A DNA stretch of 64,000 nt from Paenibacillus nasutitermitis (GTDB lineage Bacteria; Bacillota; Bacilli; Paenibacillales; Paenibacillaceae), in NCBI RefSeq assembly GCF_014641075.1, contig NZ_BMHP01000010.1:46643-110642 (forward strand), in the 5' to 3' direction. This document shows, piece after piece, positions 1-10,000 of this stretch. The notes under the pieces are model-generated. The model ran no database searches. It was not told where the DNA came from and saw only the letters and a list, made by a program, of their open reading frames with translations. The translations under genes and the position numbers were made by a program. Each line of letters begins with the position of its first letter. Position 1 is the first letter of the stretch.

Positions 1-1
1 G

Positions 2-3000
2 CATTTCAAGGAATACAGCGGTACCGTGAGTGGCGGAGACGATGCCATGAATTACGGCTCCATTCAGAAATTAACATTTGCTTCGACAGACGGCCGGCCG
101 GCTAACATGAAATCGGAGCAGGTTAATTTCTACATCGATGATGTGTATTTTTATGCCGATTCGGATCTCTATCAGCAGAACCTGATCGACGGCATGGAGA
201 GCACCGCCGCCTGGAATGCGACTGCCGGAGCGAGCCGTGCTCTCTCCACCGCACAGGTGAAGCAGGGAACCTCCAGCATGAAATACACAGTGACGAACAA
301 CAACAACGGCCAGGCCGATTATCCGGCCTTATACCGGGCCAATGTCAGCTACAATCTGACCGGCTTCTACGAAATGACGTATTGGATCAAACCTTCGCAG
401 AACCTGACCTTCTTCAATGTCCGCATAACGGATACCGATCAAACCTCGGAGGAGTTCCATCTGTCGGATATGTTCCCGGCCTCCGGAGGTACGCTGCTGG
501 CCAATAAGTGGTACAAAGGCCGAATATTGTTCCGAGATGATCCCGGCACGATTGTCGGGGGCAACGGAATCATGAATTTCGACCAGATGAAAGAGATTGT
601 GTTCGTCACGAGGGATTCGGAGCTGCCTCCGGGCGTAAACACGGATATTTATATCGATGATCTGCAGGCGGTCAAATATACGGACCGGGTGACGGTTGAC
701 GCCTTCGACTCAGCCGGCGGATGGACGACAACGCCGGGTTCCGACAACACCGTAAACACGAACAATTACCGGGATGCGTCCCGCGCATCCGTAACTTTTC
801 ATGCACCGAACAATAATGACGGGATTGCTAATTATTATACGGCGTCCAAGAGTGTATCGGCCAATCTGGCGAACCAGGATGTGCTGTCTTTCTGGCTGCT
901 GGTCAGCGAAGATACGGAGAAGCTGGTATTCAGCCTGAAGGATGCCGACGGCACGGCGAATTATATCCGTCTGGATTCCATTGTATGGGGTTCTCAGCTC
1001 GTTCCGGGACGCTGGTGGCATATCGAATGGCCGTTTAAGACGCAGACGGACGAGATTGCGGGCGGCAACGGGGTCATGGATTACAGCAATGTGACCGGCT
1101 TTGAGATGACGGTGGACGATAACACGATGGTCAAAGGAACCGCTGGCAACTATTATTCTGTGGACAATCTGGAGGCCATGACCGATAAGGAATGGATGCG
1201 GAGCAAGGAGCAGACGCCTATGCTTGAGCCAACGGGGAATGATTATGCAGCCCGGGATTTCCAGATCGGCATCTATAACAACGCTAATGTCCAAACGGAA
1301 AAAACGCTGCACGATATGTCCAAACATGGAGTCGATTTCATTGTTTCCCATGTCTCGCACCGGGACGACACGATTACCAAAAACGCCGCTTTGGCCGAAA
1401 GGCTCGGACTGAAAATCGTCCGCCAATCTTTCCCGGTAGCGAATAATAACTCGCTGGATCATGCCGGGTTAAGCGCGCTTGCGGCAAACGATTCCAACCG
1501 GGCGGCACAAGCTGATCCCGCCAATACGACGATCAGCTACCTCAATGCCAATGAGCTTGAAGTGTATTGGCCCAACCGTCTGCAGTCGGATCCCGGCGGA
1601 GATTTCACTTATTTCGCCGACCAAACGCGGATGAATGACAGCGCAAACGGCGTGGACCGGCGCATCAATACCCATCACATCAATTATCTCTGGTACGATA
1701 CGGGCGAGGATCATCCCTGGTACATGGACTGGTCGACGCTGGGGAACTACGGGGGATTTCAGTGGACCGACCGACTAAAGCAGACTGCATGGCGGATGGG
1801 GAAAACAAATGCGACAAACACACAATCATGGTCGCCAAGCAATCTGTTGACCAGTATGAGCGACAGAATATATAGGCATGTCGGCCAGGCGCCTCTGAAT
1901 CTGGATGAAATCGCCGATTTCAAGGATTCGCTGTGGACCAACTTTGAAGGCGGATTAAGCGGGGTCGCTTTTTTCATCTGGGATGGGGATGAATGGGCCA
2001 ACGAATGGAACTTCGTCGATAATGACGGCAATCCGATGAACGACCGGCGCTGGGCGGCGGTAACCGACATGTCCAAACAAATCCGCGCCACAGAAGGCAA
2101 GCCCTACGTGGAGCTAACATACCCGAGAAGCTTCGAGGTGGTGGAGAAGGGCAGCGTTGCCGTCAGCGCACAGGCTGTTCCAAGCGGATTGCCTGTGACA
2201 TCGGTAATCTTCGAATATAACGACGGCACGAACACGGCCTGGACGCCGATCGGTACGGCCTCGGCCGCCCCTTACACGGTGAACTGGAATACGGGCGGAT
2301 TGGATGCGGCGAAGAAATACTTCGTGCGGGCAAGAGCTTATGACGGGGTCCATGAATCGGCTCCGGATACCAGCTACTCCGTATCGCTGAATAATGCCGG
2401 GGGGCCGAAGGTTTCGGGAACGGCCGTTTCCTCCAATGCGACGAACGGAGCGTCATCGGTTACGATATCCACGGCTGCGGCAGGCAGCGGAAAGCCGGTG
2501 GCCAAGGTCCAATATTATGTGGATACGGTCCAAAAGCCCGGACAGGGCATAGACATGGCCGCAGCCGACGGCATGTTCAACAGCATCAGCGAAGGAGCGA
2601 CCGCAACAATCGCCATTCCTCCGCTGAATAAGACGGCGCCGATCCTGATCGATGACATGAGCGATAGTAGCGATTGGAGCGGAACGGCAGCAAGGGCGCT
2701 GGAGTCGGGTTATCTTCGCCTCGATGTCAAAAACAATAATAACGGCGCTGCGGATATGCTGACGGCCGTCAAGGATTACGGCACCGGCCTGCAGGATTTG
2801 AGCGGTCTCGATACGCTGTCCTTCTGGGTGAAGGATGTTACCAATCCGCTTAGCCAAATGCAGATCAGGCTCAGAGACAACGACGGTACGACGCTGGAAG
2901 CGTCTCTTCCCGCTTATTACGGGGCAAGCAGCGTTCCGGCTGATAACTGGAAAAACATACGCTGGAATTTCAAAGAGAATGACGACAGCATCTCCGGCGG

Positions 3001-3910
3001 CAACGGCGTGTTTAATTTCGATCAGGTCAAAGCGGTCGAATTCAGTATCGATGACAGCACGCTTCCGGCCTCAGGCGCGCTGCAGAAGATTTATATCGAT
3101 CAGATCCGCGCATTCGCGGAAACACGGTGGCAGGAGCAGACATCGCCGGTCATCTACGTCCGCGCGATGGATAATGCCGGCAACTGGGGGCCTACGCAAT
3201 CGGTGAAAATAAATGTGACGAACGCTCCCGCCGGAGATACCCAAGGACCCGTTACGGTAACGGCTGGAACCAATCCTCACGGAATCACGGATGGTCTGAC
3301 GTCGTTTCTGCTCACCGCCAATATCGATGACGGCATTAACAGCACGGGCGGCACCCGGATCGAGAGCGCCGAATATTTTATTGATGCGCCTGGGGCAAAC
3401 GGGGCCGGAACGCCAATGCTGGCGGTTGACGGAGGCTTCGACTCCATGAGCGAGTCCGTGGCGGCTTCGGTATCTGCTGCCGCCTGGGCGGACAACAGCA
3501 AGCATACGCTGTATATCCATGGCCGGGATGCTGCAGGGAACTGGGGGCCGTTCTATAGTGAAACAATTATCAAAACAACCGCTCAGGGACCGCTTATCCA
3601 GAATGCGTCGGCCAGCCCCAATCCGGTTCAGGGAAGCGGGCCGGTGACCATCCGGGCGATTGCCGACGAGACGGACACAGGCTGGGGAGATATTGCCGGC
3701 GGGGAATATTTTGTGGATACGATTGGTTTTGAAGGAAGCGGCACGCCGATGACGGCGCTTGACGGCATCTTCGACGCACGGAATGAACAGATGACGGCAC
3801 AGATCAACACCGCTTCATGGTCGAACGGTTATCATACGGTATTTGTTCATGCGAAGGATTCGCGGGGTAAGTGGGGGCCGCTGAAATCGGTCACCGTGGT
3901 AAAAAATTAA
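2..3910 (+). CDS. Secreted multi-domain carbohydrate-active protein, 5' end missing
   Basis: The frame is open to the left edge, so the N-terminus and any signal peptide lie outside the window; about 1,302 codons are visible. Four related beta-sandwich, CBM-like modules can be seen. Each ends in a GGNG(I/V)M(N/D)(F/Y)-type motif followed by an (I/V)D(D/N/Q)(L/I/V) strand, near visible residues 15-50, 190-225, 345-385 and 1000-1035; the first copy, SGGDDAMNY, is the most divergent. Between the third and fourth copies, at about 400-700, lies a TIM-barrel-like segment with GVDFIVSHVSH, DWSTLGNYGGFQW and VAFFIWDGDEWANEW, rich in acidic and aromatic residues, probably the catalytic part. Ig/fibronectin-like segments follow to the C-terminus, with repeated NAGNWGP/AAGNWGP motifs. 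I cannot assign a glycoside hydrolase family. A terminator follows directly. A role in binding and cutting an extracellular polysaccharide is inference. Confidence 0.75.
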   Translation, partial: HFKEYSGTVSGGDDAMNYGSIQKLTFASTDGRPANMKSEQVNFYIDDVYFYADSDLYQQNLIDGMESTAAWNATAGASRALSTAQVKQGTSSMKYTVTNNNNGQADYPALYRANVSYNLTGFYEMTYWIKPSQNLTFFNVRITDTDQTSEEFHLSDMFPASGGTLLANKWYKGRILFRDDPGTIVGGNGIMNFDQMKEIVFVTRDSELPPGVNTDIYIDDLQAVKYTDRVTVDAFDSAGGWTTTPGSDNTVNTNNYRDASRASVTFHAPNNNDGIANYYTASKSVSANLANQDVLSFWLLVSEDTEKLVFSLKDADGTANYIRLDSIVWGSQLVPGRWWHIEWPFKTQTDEIAGGNGVMDYSNVTGFEMTVDDNTMVKGTAGNYYSVDNLEAMTDKEWMRSKEQTPMLEPTGNDYAARDFQIGIYNNANVQTEKTLHDMSKHGVDFIVSHVSHRDDTITKNAALAERLGLKIVRQSFPVANNNSLDHAGLSALAANDSNRAAQADPANTTISYLNANELEVYWPNRLQSDPGGDFTYFADQTRMNDSANGVDRRINTHHINYLWYDTGEDHPWYMDWSTLGNYGGFQWTDRLKQTAWRMGKTNATNTQSWSPSNLLTSMSDRIYRHVGQAPLNLDEIADFKDSLWTNFEGGLSGVAFFIWDGDEWANEWNFVDNDGNPMNDRRWAAVTDMSKQIRATEGKPYVELTYPRSFEVVEKGSVAVSAQAVPSGLPVTSVIFEYNDGTNTAWTPIGTASAAPYTVNWNTGGLDAAKKYFVRARAYDGVHESAPDTSYSVSLNNAGGPKVSGTAVSSNATNGASSVTISTAAAGSGKPVAKVQYYVDTVQKPGQGIDMAAADGMFNSISEGATATIAIPPLNKTAPILIDDMSDSSDWSGTAARALESGYLRLDVKNNNNGAADMLTAVKDYGTGLQDLSGLDTLSFWVKDVTNPLSQMQIRLRDNDGTTLEASLPAYYGASSVPADNWKNIRWNFKENDDSISGGNGVFNFDQVKAVEFSIDDSTLPASGALQKIYIDQIRAFAETRWQEQTSPVIYVRAMDNAGNWGPTQSVKINVTNAPAGDTQGPVTVTAGTNPHGITDGLTSFLLTANIDDGINSTGGTRIESAEYFIDAPGANGAGTPMLAVDGGFDSMSESVAASVSAAAWADNSKHTLYIHGRDAAGNWGPFYSETIIKTTAQGPLIQNASASPNPVQGSGPVTIRAIADETDTGWGDIAGGEYFVDTIGFEGSGTPMTALDGIFDARNEQMTAQINTASWSNGYHTVFVHAKDSRGKWGPLKSVTVVKN

Positions 3911-3913
3911 ACG

Positions 3914-3949
3914 AAAGGAGCAGGAGAAATTCCTGCTCCTTTTGTTTTT
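3914..3949 (+). terminator. Rho-independent terminator after the first gene
   Basis: A perfect 12-bp stem (3914-3925 with 3931-3942) closes a 5-nt loop, GAAAT, and runs into a T-rich tail. It starts 4 nt after the stop codon. The A-rich left flank means it may also stop transcripts coming from the minus-strand desaturase. Confidence 0.9.
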
Positions 3950-4115
3950 GGCGTTCAGGCGCCGGGGATGCCAACCCGGGACCAGCCGAGCACCTGACGA
4001 AAAAAGCGGCTGAGCGTACCGGGTGCCCGCAATCGGCGCTAACGGTTCGAGCGCAGTGATAACGAATGCCGTTTCGCCTTGTTCCAAATGATTTTGAGTG
4101 GTCCGCCGTTCAAAG

Positions 4116-5126
4116 CTATCGGCCTTTCAGCTTGTTCCAAAACGGAATGCGCCCTTGAATATCGTCGATAACGGAAGAGAAGCCGGGAGCCAGCGACAGG
4201 AAAAATCCGGTGCAGTGATGGGCCTTCTGGTATTCGGAATCCTGCATCAGCACCAAGTGCGCCTTCTTGATACTGTAATGGGGCACCGCTGGAAACAGAT
4301 GATGAACGAGATGATACGAGTTGCGGTGGGGGTGAAGAAGTATCCGTTCGAACCGGTTGCCGAACGAATTCCGCGTCGCGAACAGCTCCTTGTCGTTCTC
4401 CAGTCCCGCATGCTCCGCCATTTCGGCCCAATATTTCAAGATTTGCAAGGTCGTCAGAAACGGCACGGCCCAGAACATAATCAGCTCCAGCCAGAAGCCG
4501 AAAATGATGGAGCAGACGATGATTGCGACCCAGTAGACAGCACGCACGACGGTATCGAACGGCGTTTCGTCTTTAGGAACCATCGTAACCTTGACCATGC
4601 CTGTCAAATACCGCGGTACATGCGCAAGCGTCAGCGGCTTCAGGCAGTGGCGCAGAAAAAATTGCGTTCTGCTTATGTTCGGGTTGTCCAGGCCGACGAT
4701 TTTATAGCGAATTTTGTCGGGATCGATGTCGCTCCACAAATATTTGTGATGCGTCATATGACCCTTGATGTAAGCGCGATAGGAAATCATAATGGGGAAT
4801 GCCGCAAACAGACATGCGACCCATTTGTTCAAGTTGCGGTTTTTAAAGAGCATATTATGGCTGGATTCATGCATCATAATGTCCAGTCCGCGCATGCGGC
4901 TGCCGATGATAACGATGCTGATCAGGTACACCCAGACGGCGGGCTTGAAATAATACAAGCCGATAGCTGCCGCGATGATCAGCCAATCCAATCCGATGGC
5001 GAAGAAGTTGTACCAGTTGTTCCGCTTTTGCAGTTCGCGTATTTGGCTGCGGATTTCGGAAGCGAACCGGTATTTTTCCAGTTCCTGCGGAACTTCAGCC
5101 TCCAGGCGGCTTGTTGCGACGCTCAT
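4116..5126 (-). CDS. Membrane fatty acid desaturase-like protein
   Basis: This is a 336-aa integral membrane di-iron desaturase or hydroxylase. The three histidine boxes of the family are all present: HESSH near residue 86, HMTHH near 118, and HLVHH near 275 followed by LFPAVPHY. At least four hydrophobic membrane spans separate them. I chose the start at 5126 because GAGGAGG lies about 9 nt upstream; an in-frame ATG at 5144 would sit before that ribosome site. The gene is divergent from the NRPS operon. A clear paralogue lies at 37597-38628 on the other side of the operon; shared blocks include NNWYNFF, RMRGLD, MHESSH, HHKYLW and HCTGFF. Enzymes of this fold desaturate or hydroxylate acyl chains. 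Here the substrate could be membrane lipid or the acyl tail of the NRPS prodrug; the sequence does not decide. Confidence 0.85.
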   Translation of the reverse strand: MSVATSRLEAEVPQELEKYRFASEIRSQIRELQKRNNWYNFFAIGLDWLIIAAAIGLYYFKPAVWVYLISIVIIGSRMRGLDIMMHESSHNMLFKNRNLNKWVACLFAAFPIMISYRAYIKGHMTHHKYLWSDIDPDKIRYKIVGLDNPNISRTQFFLRHCLKPLTLAHVPRYLTGMVKVTMVPKDETPFDTVVRAVYWVAIIVCSIIFGFWLELIMFWAVPFLTTLQILKYWAEMAEHAGLENDKELFATRNSFGNRFERILLHPHRNSYHLVHHLFPAVPHYSIKKAHLVLMQDSEYQKAHHCTGFFLSLAPGFSSVIDDIQGRIPFWNKLKGR

Positions 5127-5553
5127 GTTTCGTGCCCTCCTCATAACTTATGTCTTTCAAAAACCTTACAAAATCAGTTCGATAACAAGGTTGAAAATGT
5201 AAGTGTTTTTTAAACATTGAAGGTTATGGTGGATTAGTCACCACATGTTTTTATCAAATATTAAGTTGCACTTTCGAATTTTTTCAGGTTAATATAAATT
5301 GTAATACAACCGGATTGCAATTTGATATAGGTCAAATATCATATTATCATATAAATACAACCAATGAATGAAAATTAAGGGATTTAATAGGTTTGTATTA
5401 TTCCATTTCAGATGGTAAAATAATGTTCGCAATGCAGGCGGGGATTTGACAAAACCCTTACAAACGTAACCCCGACAAAGAAGCTTATTCCGATTGTGTT
5501 GTCGGATTCTGAAAGTCTATCAACGACGGATATCGCGAGGGATTCGATAGAAT
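5127..5553. promoter_or_regulatory. Divergent AT-rich control region of the biosynthetic operon
   Basis: This 427-bp gene-free stretch separates the minus-strand desaturase from the plus-strand operon and is much more AT-rich than either. It holds direct repeats AATACAACC at 5303-5311 and 5354-5362, an inverted near-copy GGTTTGTATT at 5390-5399, and a perfect dyad TTGTA-A-TACAA at 5299-5309. A TTGACA -35-like hexamer lies at 5446-5451, but I see no convincing -10 partner. The repeats could be operator sites for a regulator encoded elsewhere; no regulator gene lies within the cluster. Confidence 0.45.
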
Positions 5554-6273
5554 ATGGAAATGCCAGCCGTCTACGCCGCAAGGATCGGCAGCCAGCCGGA
5601 CCGCTCGTCCATCGACCGTCTTCTGGCCTATTTACCGCCTGACAAGCAAGCCCGGATCGGCAGATTCAGAAATTTCGCCGACGCGCAGCGAACGCTGCTG
5701 GCCGAAATCGTCGTCCGGAATGCGATCGTCGGGACAACCGGCACGGATAACCGTTCGATCCGGTTCGACACCAATTGCTATGGAAAACCGTATTTGAAAA
5801 ATTCTGAATATTTCAATTTCAATATTTCGCATTCCGGGGAGTGGGTCGTCTTTGTTTTCGGCCACTGCGCCGTCGGGATCGACGTCGAGCAAATCGGGCC
5901 GATCGACATCAGCTTAGCGGAGCGCTATTTTTCGCCGCTCGAATATAGCAGCCTGATGAGCCACGACCCGTCCGATCGAATCGCTTGTTTCTATGATTTA
6001 TGGACGCTGAAAGAAAGCTATGTGAAGGCTGTCGGGAAAGGCTTGTCCATTCCGCTTGACGCGTTCGCCATCTTGATCGGGAGGGACGGCATCCGGATGG
6101 AAGGCGGCGGGCCCGAACGCTATTTTTTCAGACAGTACGGCATCGACGCCGGCTACAGGCTTTCGGTCTGTTCGGCCAAGGATGAGTTTCCTGCATGCCC
6201 CGTCTTGTTGAATGCCGAAGACGAGTGCGTGTCCTTCATCCGCCATTGTCAGGAAGGAACCGGCTATGGATAA
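5554..6273 (+). CDS. Sfp-type 4'-phosphopantetheinyl transferase
   Basis: This 239-aa enzyme moves phosphopantetheine from CoA to the serine of carrier domains, turning apo-NRPS and apo-PKS into active holo forms. The length fits Sfp (about 220-240 aa). The signature motifs are present: GIDVEQIGPID (Mg and CoA site, around residue 109) and WTLKESYVKAVGKGL (around 150). It is the first gene of the operon and overlaps the next gene by 8 nt. The ribosome site is weak (GAGGG about 10 nt upstream), yet no better start is seen. Its seven carrier-domain targets (two in NRPS1, one each in the PKS and NRPS2, three in NRPS3) lie downstream in the same operon. Confidence 0.93.
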   Translation: MEMPAVYAARIGSQPDRSSIDRLLAYLPPDKQARIGRFRNFADAQRTLLAEIVVRNAIVGTTGTDNRSIRFDTNCYGKPYLKNSEYFNFNISHSGEWVVFVFGHCAVGIDVEQIGPIDISLAERYFSPLEYSSLMSHDPSDRIACFYDLWTLKESYVKAVGKGLSIPLDAFAILIGRDGIRMEGGGPERYFFRQYGIDAGYRLSVCSAKDEFPACPVLLNAEDECVSFIRHCQEGTGYG

Positions 6274-6967
6274 GACATTGCTCTATTGTTTCCCCTATGC
6301 GGGCGGTTCTGAAACGGTTTTCTACCCGTGGCGTAATACACTGCTTCCCGAAATCGAACTGAGGCCGGTCTCGTACGCCGGACGCGGCAAACGGTTTCAT
6401 GAACGCTGCTATGCCGGTATGGACGAGGCTGTCCGCGATTTGTACGAAACAGTTGGCGCCGCAACCGGCGGGCGGCCGTATTCGTTTTTCGGACACAGCA
6501 TGGGCGGGCTGATCGCGTACGAGCTTTGCCGGAAGATCGTGGAGAAGGGTGGACCGCCGCCCGTGCATCTTTTTCTGTCGGCCGTCAAAGCGCCAGACAG
6601 GATTGGCGGAGAGAGCTTTCACAGCTTGCCCGAGGATAGATTGATAAAGAAGCTGGAGAATTTGAATGGCACGCCGAAGGAAGTGCTCGAAGACCGCGGG
6701 CTGATGGATCTCTTCCTACCGATTATCCGGTCCGATTTCAAGCTGATGGAAGAATACCGGTTCGCCGGCGGTCACGAACGGCTGAACTGCCCCATGACGG
6801 TGTTATACGGCGAGGAGGACGAGATCGCCAATGAGGAGATGCTGCGCTGGAATTCATACACGAAGGGGGTATTTCGACTCGCCGGATATCCGGGCGACCA
6901 TTTTTTCATTCACCGTTACCGGGACGCCGTCGTCGGATTGATCAATGATACATTGGCTCCGCGCTGA
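6266..6967 (+). CDS. Type II (editing) thioesterase
   Basis: This 233-aa alpha/beta hydrolase is of the stand-alone NRPS/PKS thioesterase type, which strips misprimed or stalled acyl groups from carrier domains. It shows the nucleophile motif GHSMGG (Ser near residue 78), an acidic residue in YGEEDEI, and the catalytic His in GDHFF (near 212). The N-terminal FPYAGG(S) motif is typical of the family. I chose the start at 6266, where AGGAAGGA is well placed and the ATG overlaps the stop of the preceding gene as ATGGATAA. An upstream in-frame ATG at 6212 lies inside sfp and has no ribosome site. Because the PKS ends in a reductase and no NRPS has a thioesterase domain, this protein probably edits and does not release the product. 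Confidence 0.93.
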   Translation: MDKTLLYCFPYAGGSETVFYPWRNTLLPEIELRPVSYAGRGKRFHERCYAGMDEAVRDLYETVGAATGGRPYSFFGHSMGGLIAYELCRKIVEKGGPPPVHLFLSAVKAPDRIGGESFHSLPEDRLIKKLENLNGTPKEVLEDRGLMDLFLPIIRSDFKLMEEYRFAGGHERLNCPMTVLYGEEDEIANEEMLRWNSYTKGVFRLAGYPGDHFFIHRYRDAVVGLINDTLAPR

Positions 6968-7018
6968 GGGCTGGGCCAAGCGTTCCACTCCACTTTTTGT
7001 GCCGAATAGGAGGTATTT

Positions 7019-10000
7019 ATGTCCATTCATAACGTTTCCGCCAAGACGAGTCATGCTCAAGGTACCGGTAAACGTACGGAAGAAGAAAACTATTGGCTCG
7101 GCAAGCTGCCGCCCGATTTGACGATGAGCAGCTTCGCCGACGATCACAGGATGGTCCGGCCGGGCAAATCGCGGCAGACCGACTATTCCTTCAAGCTGCC
7201 GAACGACGTTTCCCGCAAAATTGTCGCGATGGCCGGCGGTTCGGAGCATGGCGTATATATCATTGTGCTGAGCGGCATCCAATATTTGCTGTCCGTTTAC
7301 ACGGGGCGCAAAGATGCGGCGGTCGGAACGCCGGCGTTCAAGGCGAAATCCGGTCCTTCCTGGCAAGACCGCTATCTGATCCTGCACAGCGAGCCGGAAG
7401 GGCGGATGACATTCAAGGAGCATTTGCTGGACGTGAAGCAAACGGTCGCGGATGCGGATAAGCACCGGAATATCGACTACGGAAAATTGTATCGATGGGA
7501 GACCGGCGAGCCGCCTCGTCCGCGCACGTTCGTCCTGCTGGACAATATTCAGAACGACATCTTCGCCTTGCGGTCGGCAGCCGATACGACGTTTCGGTTC
7601 AACTTGGAAGACGCATGCATACGATGCTCTATTTCGTACCATGTGGAAGCGTTCGCAGAAAGCTTCCTGCACGGAGTTGCCGCTTATTTGATTCATTTTC
7701 TCGAAACGGTTCTGAATTATCCTGACGTGCGGCTGTCCGAGGTTGGCATTCCGGACGAGCAGAAACAAAGGCTGCTCGCGGTGTTCAACGATACGGCAGC
7801 TCCATACCCGAAGGAGCGGACGGTGATCGACTGGTTCGAGGACCAGGTTGCGAAAACGCCCGAGCGGCCGGCCGTCGTCTACCGGGACCTGCGCCTCACC
7901 TACGCGGAGCTGAACGCGAGGGCGAACCGGGTTGCGCATGCGCTGATCGCGCAAGGAATCGGAGAAGGCAGCGTCGTCGGCATCATGGTGGAACGGTCGC
8001 TGGATATGCCCGTCGGCATGCTCGGCATTATGAAGACCGGCGGAGCGTACTTGCCGATCGATCCGAATTTGCCGGAGGAGCGGATTCGAACACTGCTCGG
8101 CAATTCGAAGGCGACGCTTATTTTGACGGACGAGGGGCTGGAGCATAAAATTTCCGATCCGGCGCTGTCGACGATCCGGATCCGTTCGCTTCTGGAAGGC
8201 GGCGCGCCCGAGTCGGCGGAAAATCCGGGCCTGACGTACGATCCGGAGGGCGTCGTTTATGTGCTCTATACATCAGGGACGACGGGCGTGCCCAAAGGGG
8301 TGATGGTGAAGCGGCGCTCGTTCATCAACCTGATCACCTGGTTTATCCGGGAAGCGAATTTGAACGAATCTGTCCGTTTGATGCTGATCGCTCCGGTCAG
8401 CTTCGATACGGCGCACAAAAACGTGTTCGCTCCGCTGCTGGTGGGCGGACAGCTGCATCTCTTCACCGCGGGCATGTATGACTACGACGAAATGTCCGAC
8501 GTGATCGAACGCGAGCGGATCGATGTCATCAACTGCTCGCCGAGCGCCCTCTATCCGCTCATCGATTACAACGAGAAGAACGGCTACCGCAAGTTGAGCC
8601 CGCTTAAGCAGGTCATACTCGGCGGCGAGTCGATCAATATGAAAAAGCTTAAGCCGTGGCTGCTGTCCCCGCAATGCGGAAGCGACGTCATCAATACCTA
8701 CGGACCTACCGAATGTACGGATATCGCTTCCAGCTTCCGGATCAACCGGCTGAACACGGCCGAACTCGATATCGTTCCCATCGGCAAGCCGCTGCCCAAC
8801 GTCGAGATCGATATCGTCGACGATGAGCTGAAGCTGCTGCCGATCGGCGTGGCCGGCGAATTGTGCATCGGCGGAGACGGGCTGTCGTACGGCTATTACA
8901 ATGCGCCGGAGTTGACCAGCGAGAAGTTCGTGGACAATCCGAACCGCGAGGGGCGGGAAATGTATAAAACCGGCGACCTCGCAAGGTGGACCGAGGACGG
9001 CACGCTCGAATTTCTTGGCCGCAAAGATTTTCAGACGAAGGTGAGAGGCTTCCGCGTCGAGCTCGGGGAGATCGAGAGCTGCCTGTTGAAGCATCGCGAT
9101 ATCGAAGAAGCGGTCGCAGTGGCGATGACGGATGCGGCGGGGGGAGATGCGATATGCGCCTACTTCGTTTCGCATGCGGATGCAGAAGTTCCGGAGCTGC
9201 GTAGTTATATGGCGCGGAAACTGCCCGAATTCATGGTTCCCGCCTACTTCATGCGGCTGAACAAGCTGCCGCTCAACAATAACGGCAAAATCGACCGCAA
9301 GGCGCTGCCTGCGCCTGATCCGGCCACCGCCTCCAGCTCGCCGTATGCCGCGCCGGAAAACGGGACGGAGCGGCTGCTCGCCGAGTTCTGGGAAGACGTG
9401 CTGGGCGTGGAGCGGGTCGGTGTTCATGACGATTTCTTCGAGCTGGGTGGCCATTCGCTCAAAGCCGCTTCCATCGTGCTGAAGATGAACCGGGAGACGG
9501 GAGTGGGCCTGCAAATAAGCGATCTGTTCCGGCATCCCACCATTCGCGAGCTTGCCGAATATGCAGTCGGGCTCCGGCAGCGGCAGGTTCCGGCAATCGG
9601 GACCGCCGAGGAGGCCGACGCTTACCCCGTTCCTTCGCAGCAGAAACGGCTCTTTATCCTGTGGCAGTTGGACCGGCATTCGACCGCTTACAACTTGACC
9701 TCGCTCAACATGCTGGAAGGGCGCATCGATCTGCCAAAGCTGAAGGCGACGATCGAGCGTTTGATCGAGCGGCATGAAACACTGCGAACCTCCTTCGCCT
9801 TCAAGAACGGCAAACTGGTGCAGACGATCCGGCTCGCAGGCGAGGTGAAGGTCGAGCTCTCCGAAGCGGAGGAGTCCCGCGTCCGCAGCGCGGTCGACGA
9901 ATTCATCAAGCCTTTCGACCTGGAGGAAGGGCCGCTTGTCCGGGTGAAGCTGTTGAAGCTCGGCGACAACCGGCATCTGCTGATGACCGACATTCACCAT

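Noticed and set aside
4098..5213. Plus-strand open frame of 371 codons across the first desaturase
   Set aside because: It is the antisense of a clear desaturase with three histidine boxes and has no family features of its own.
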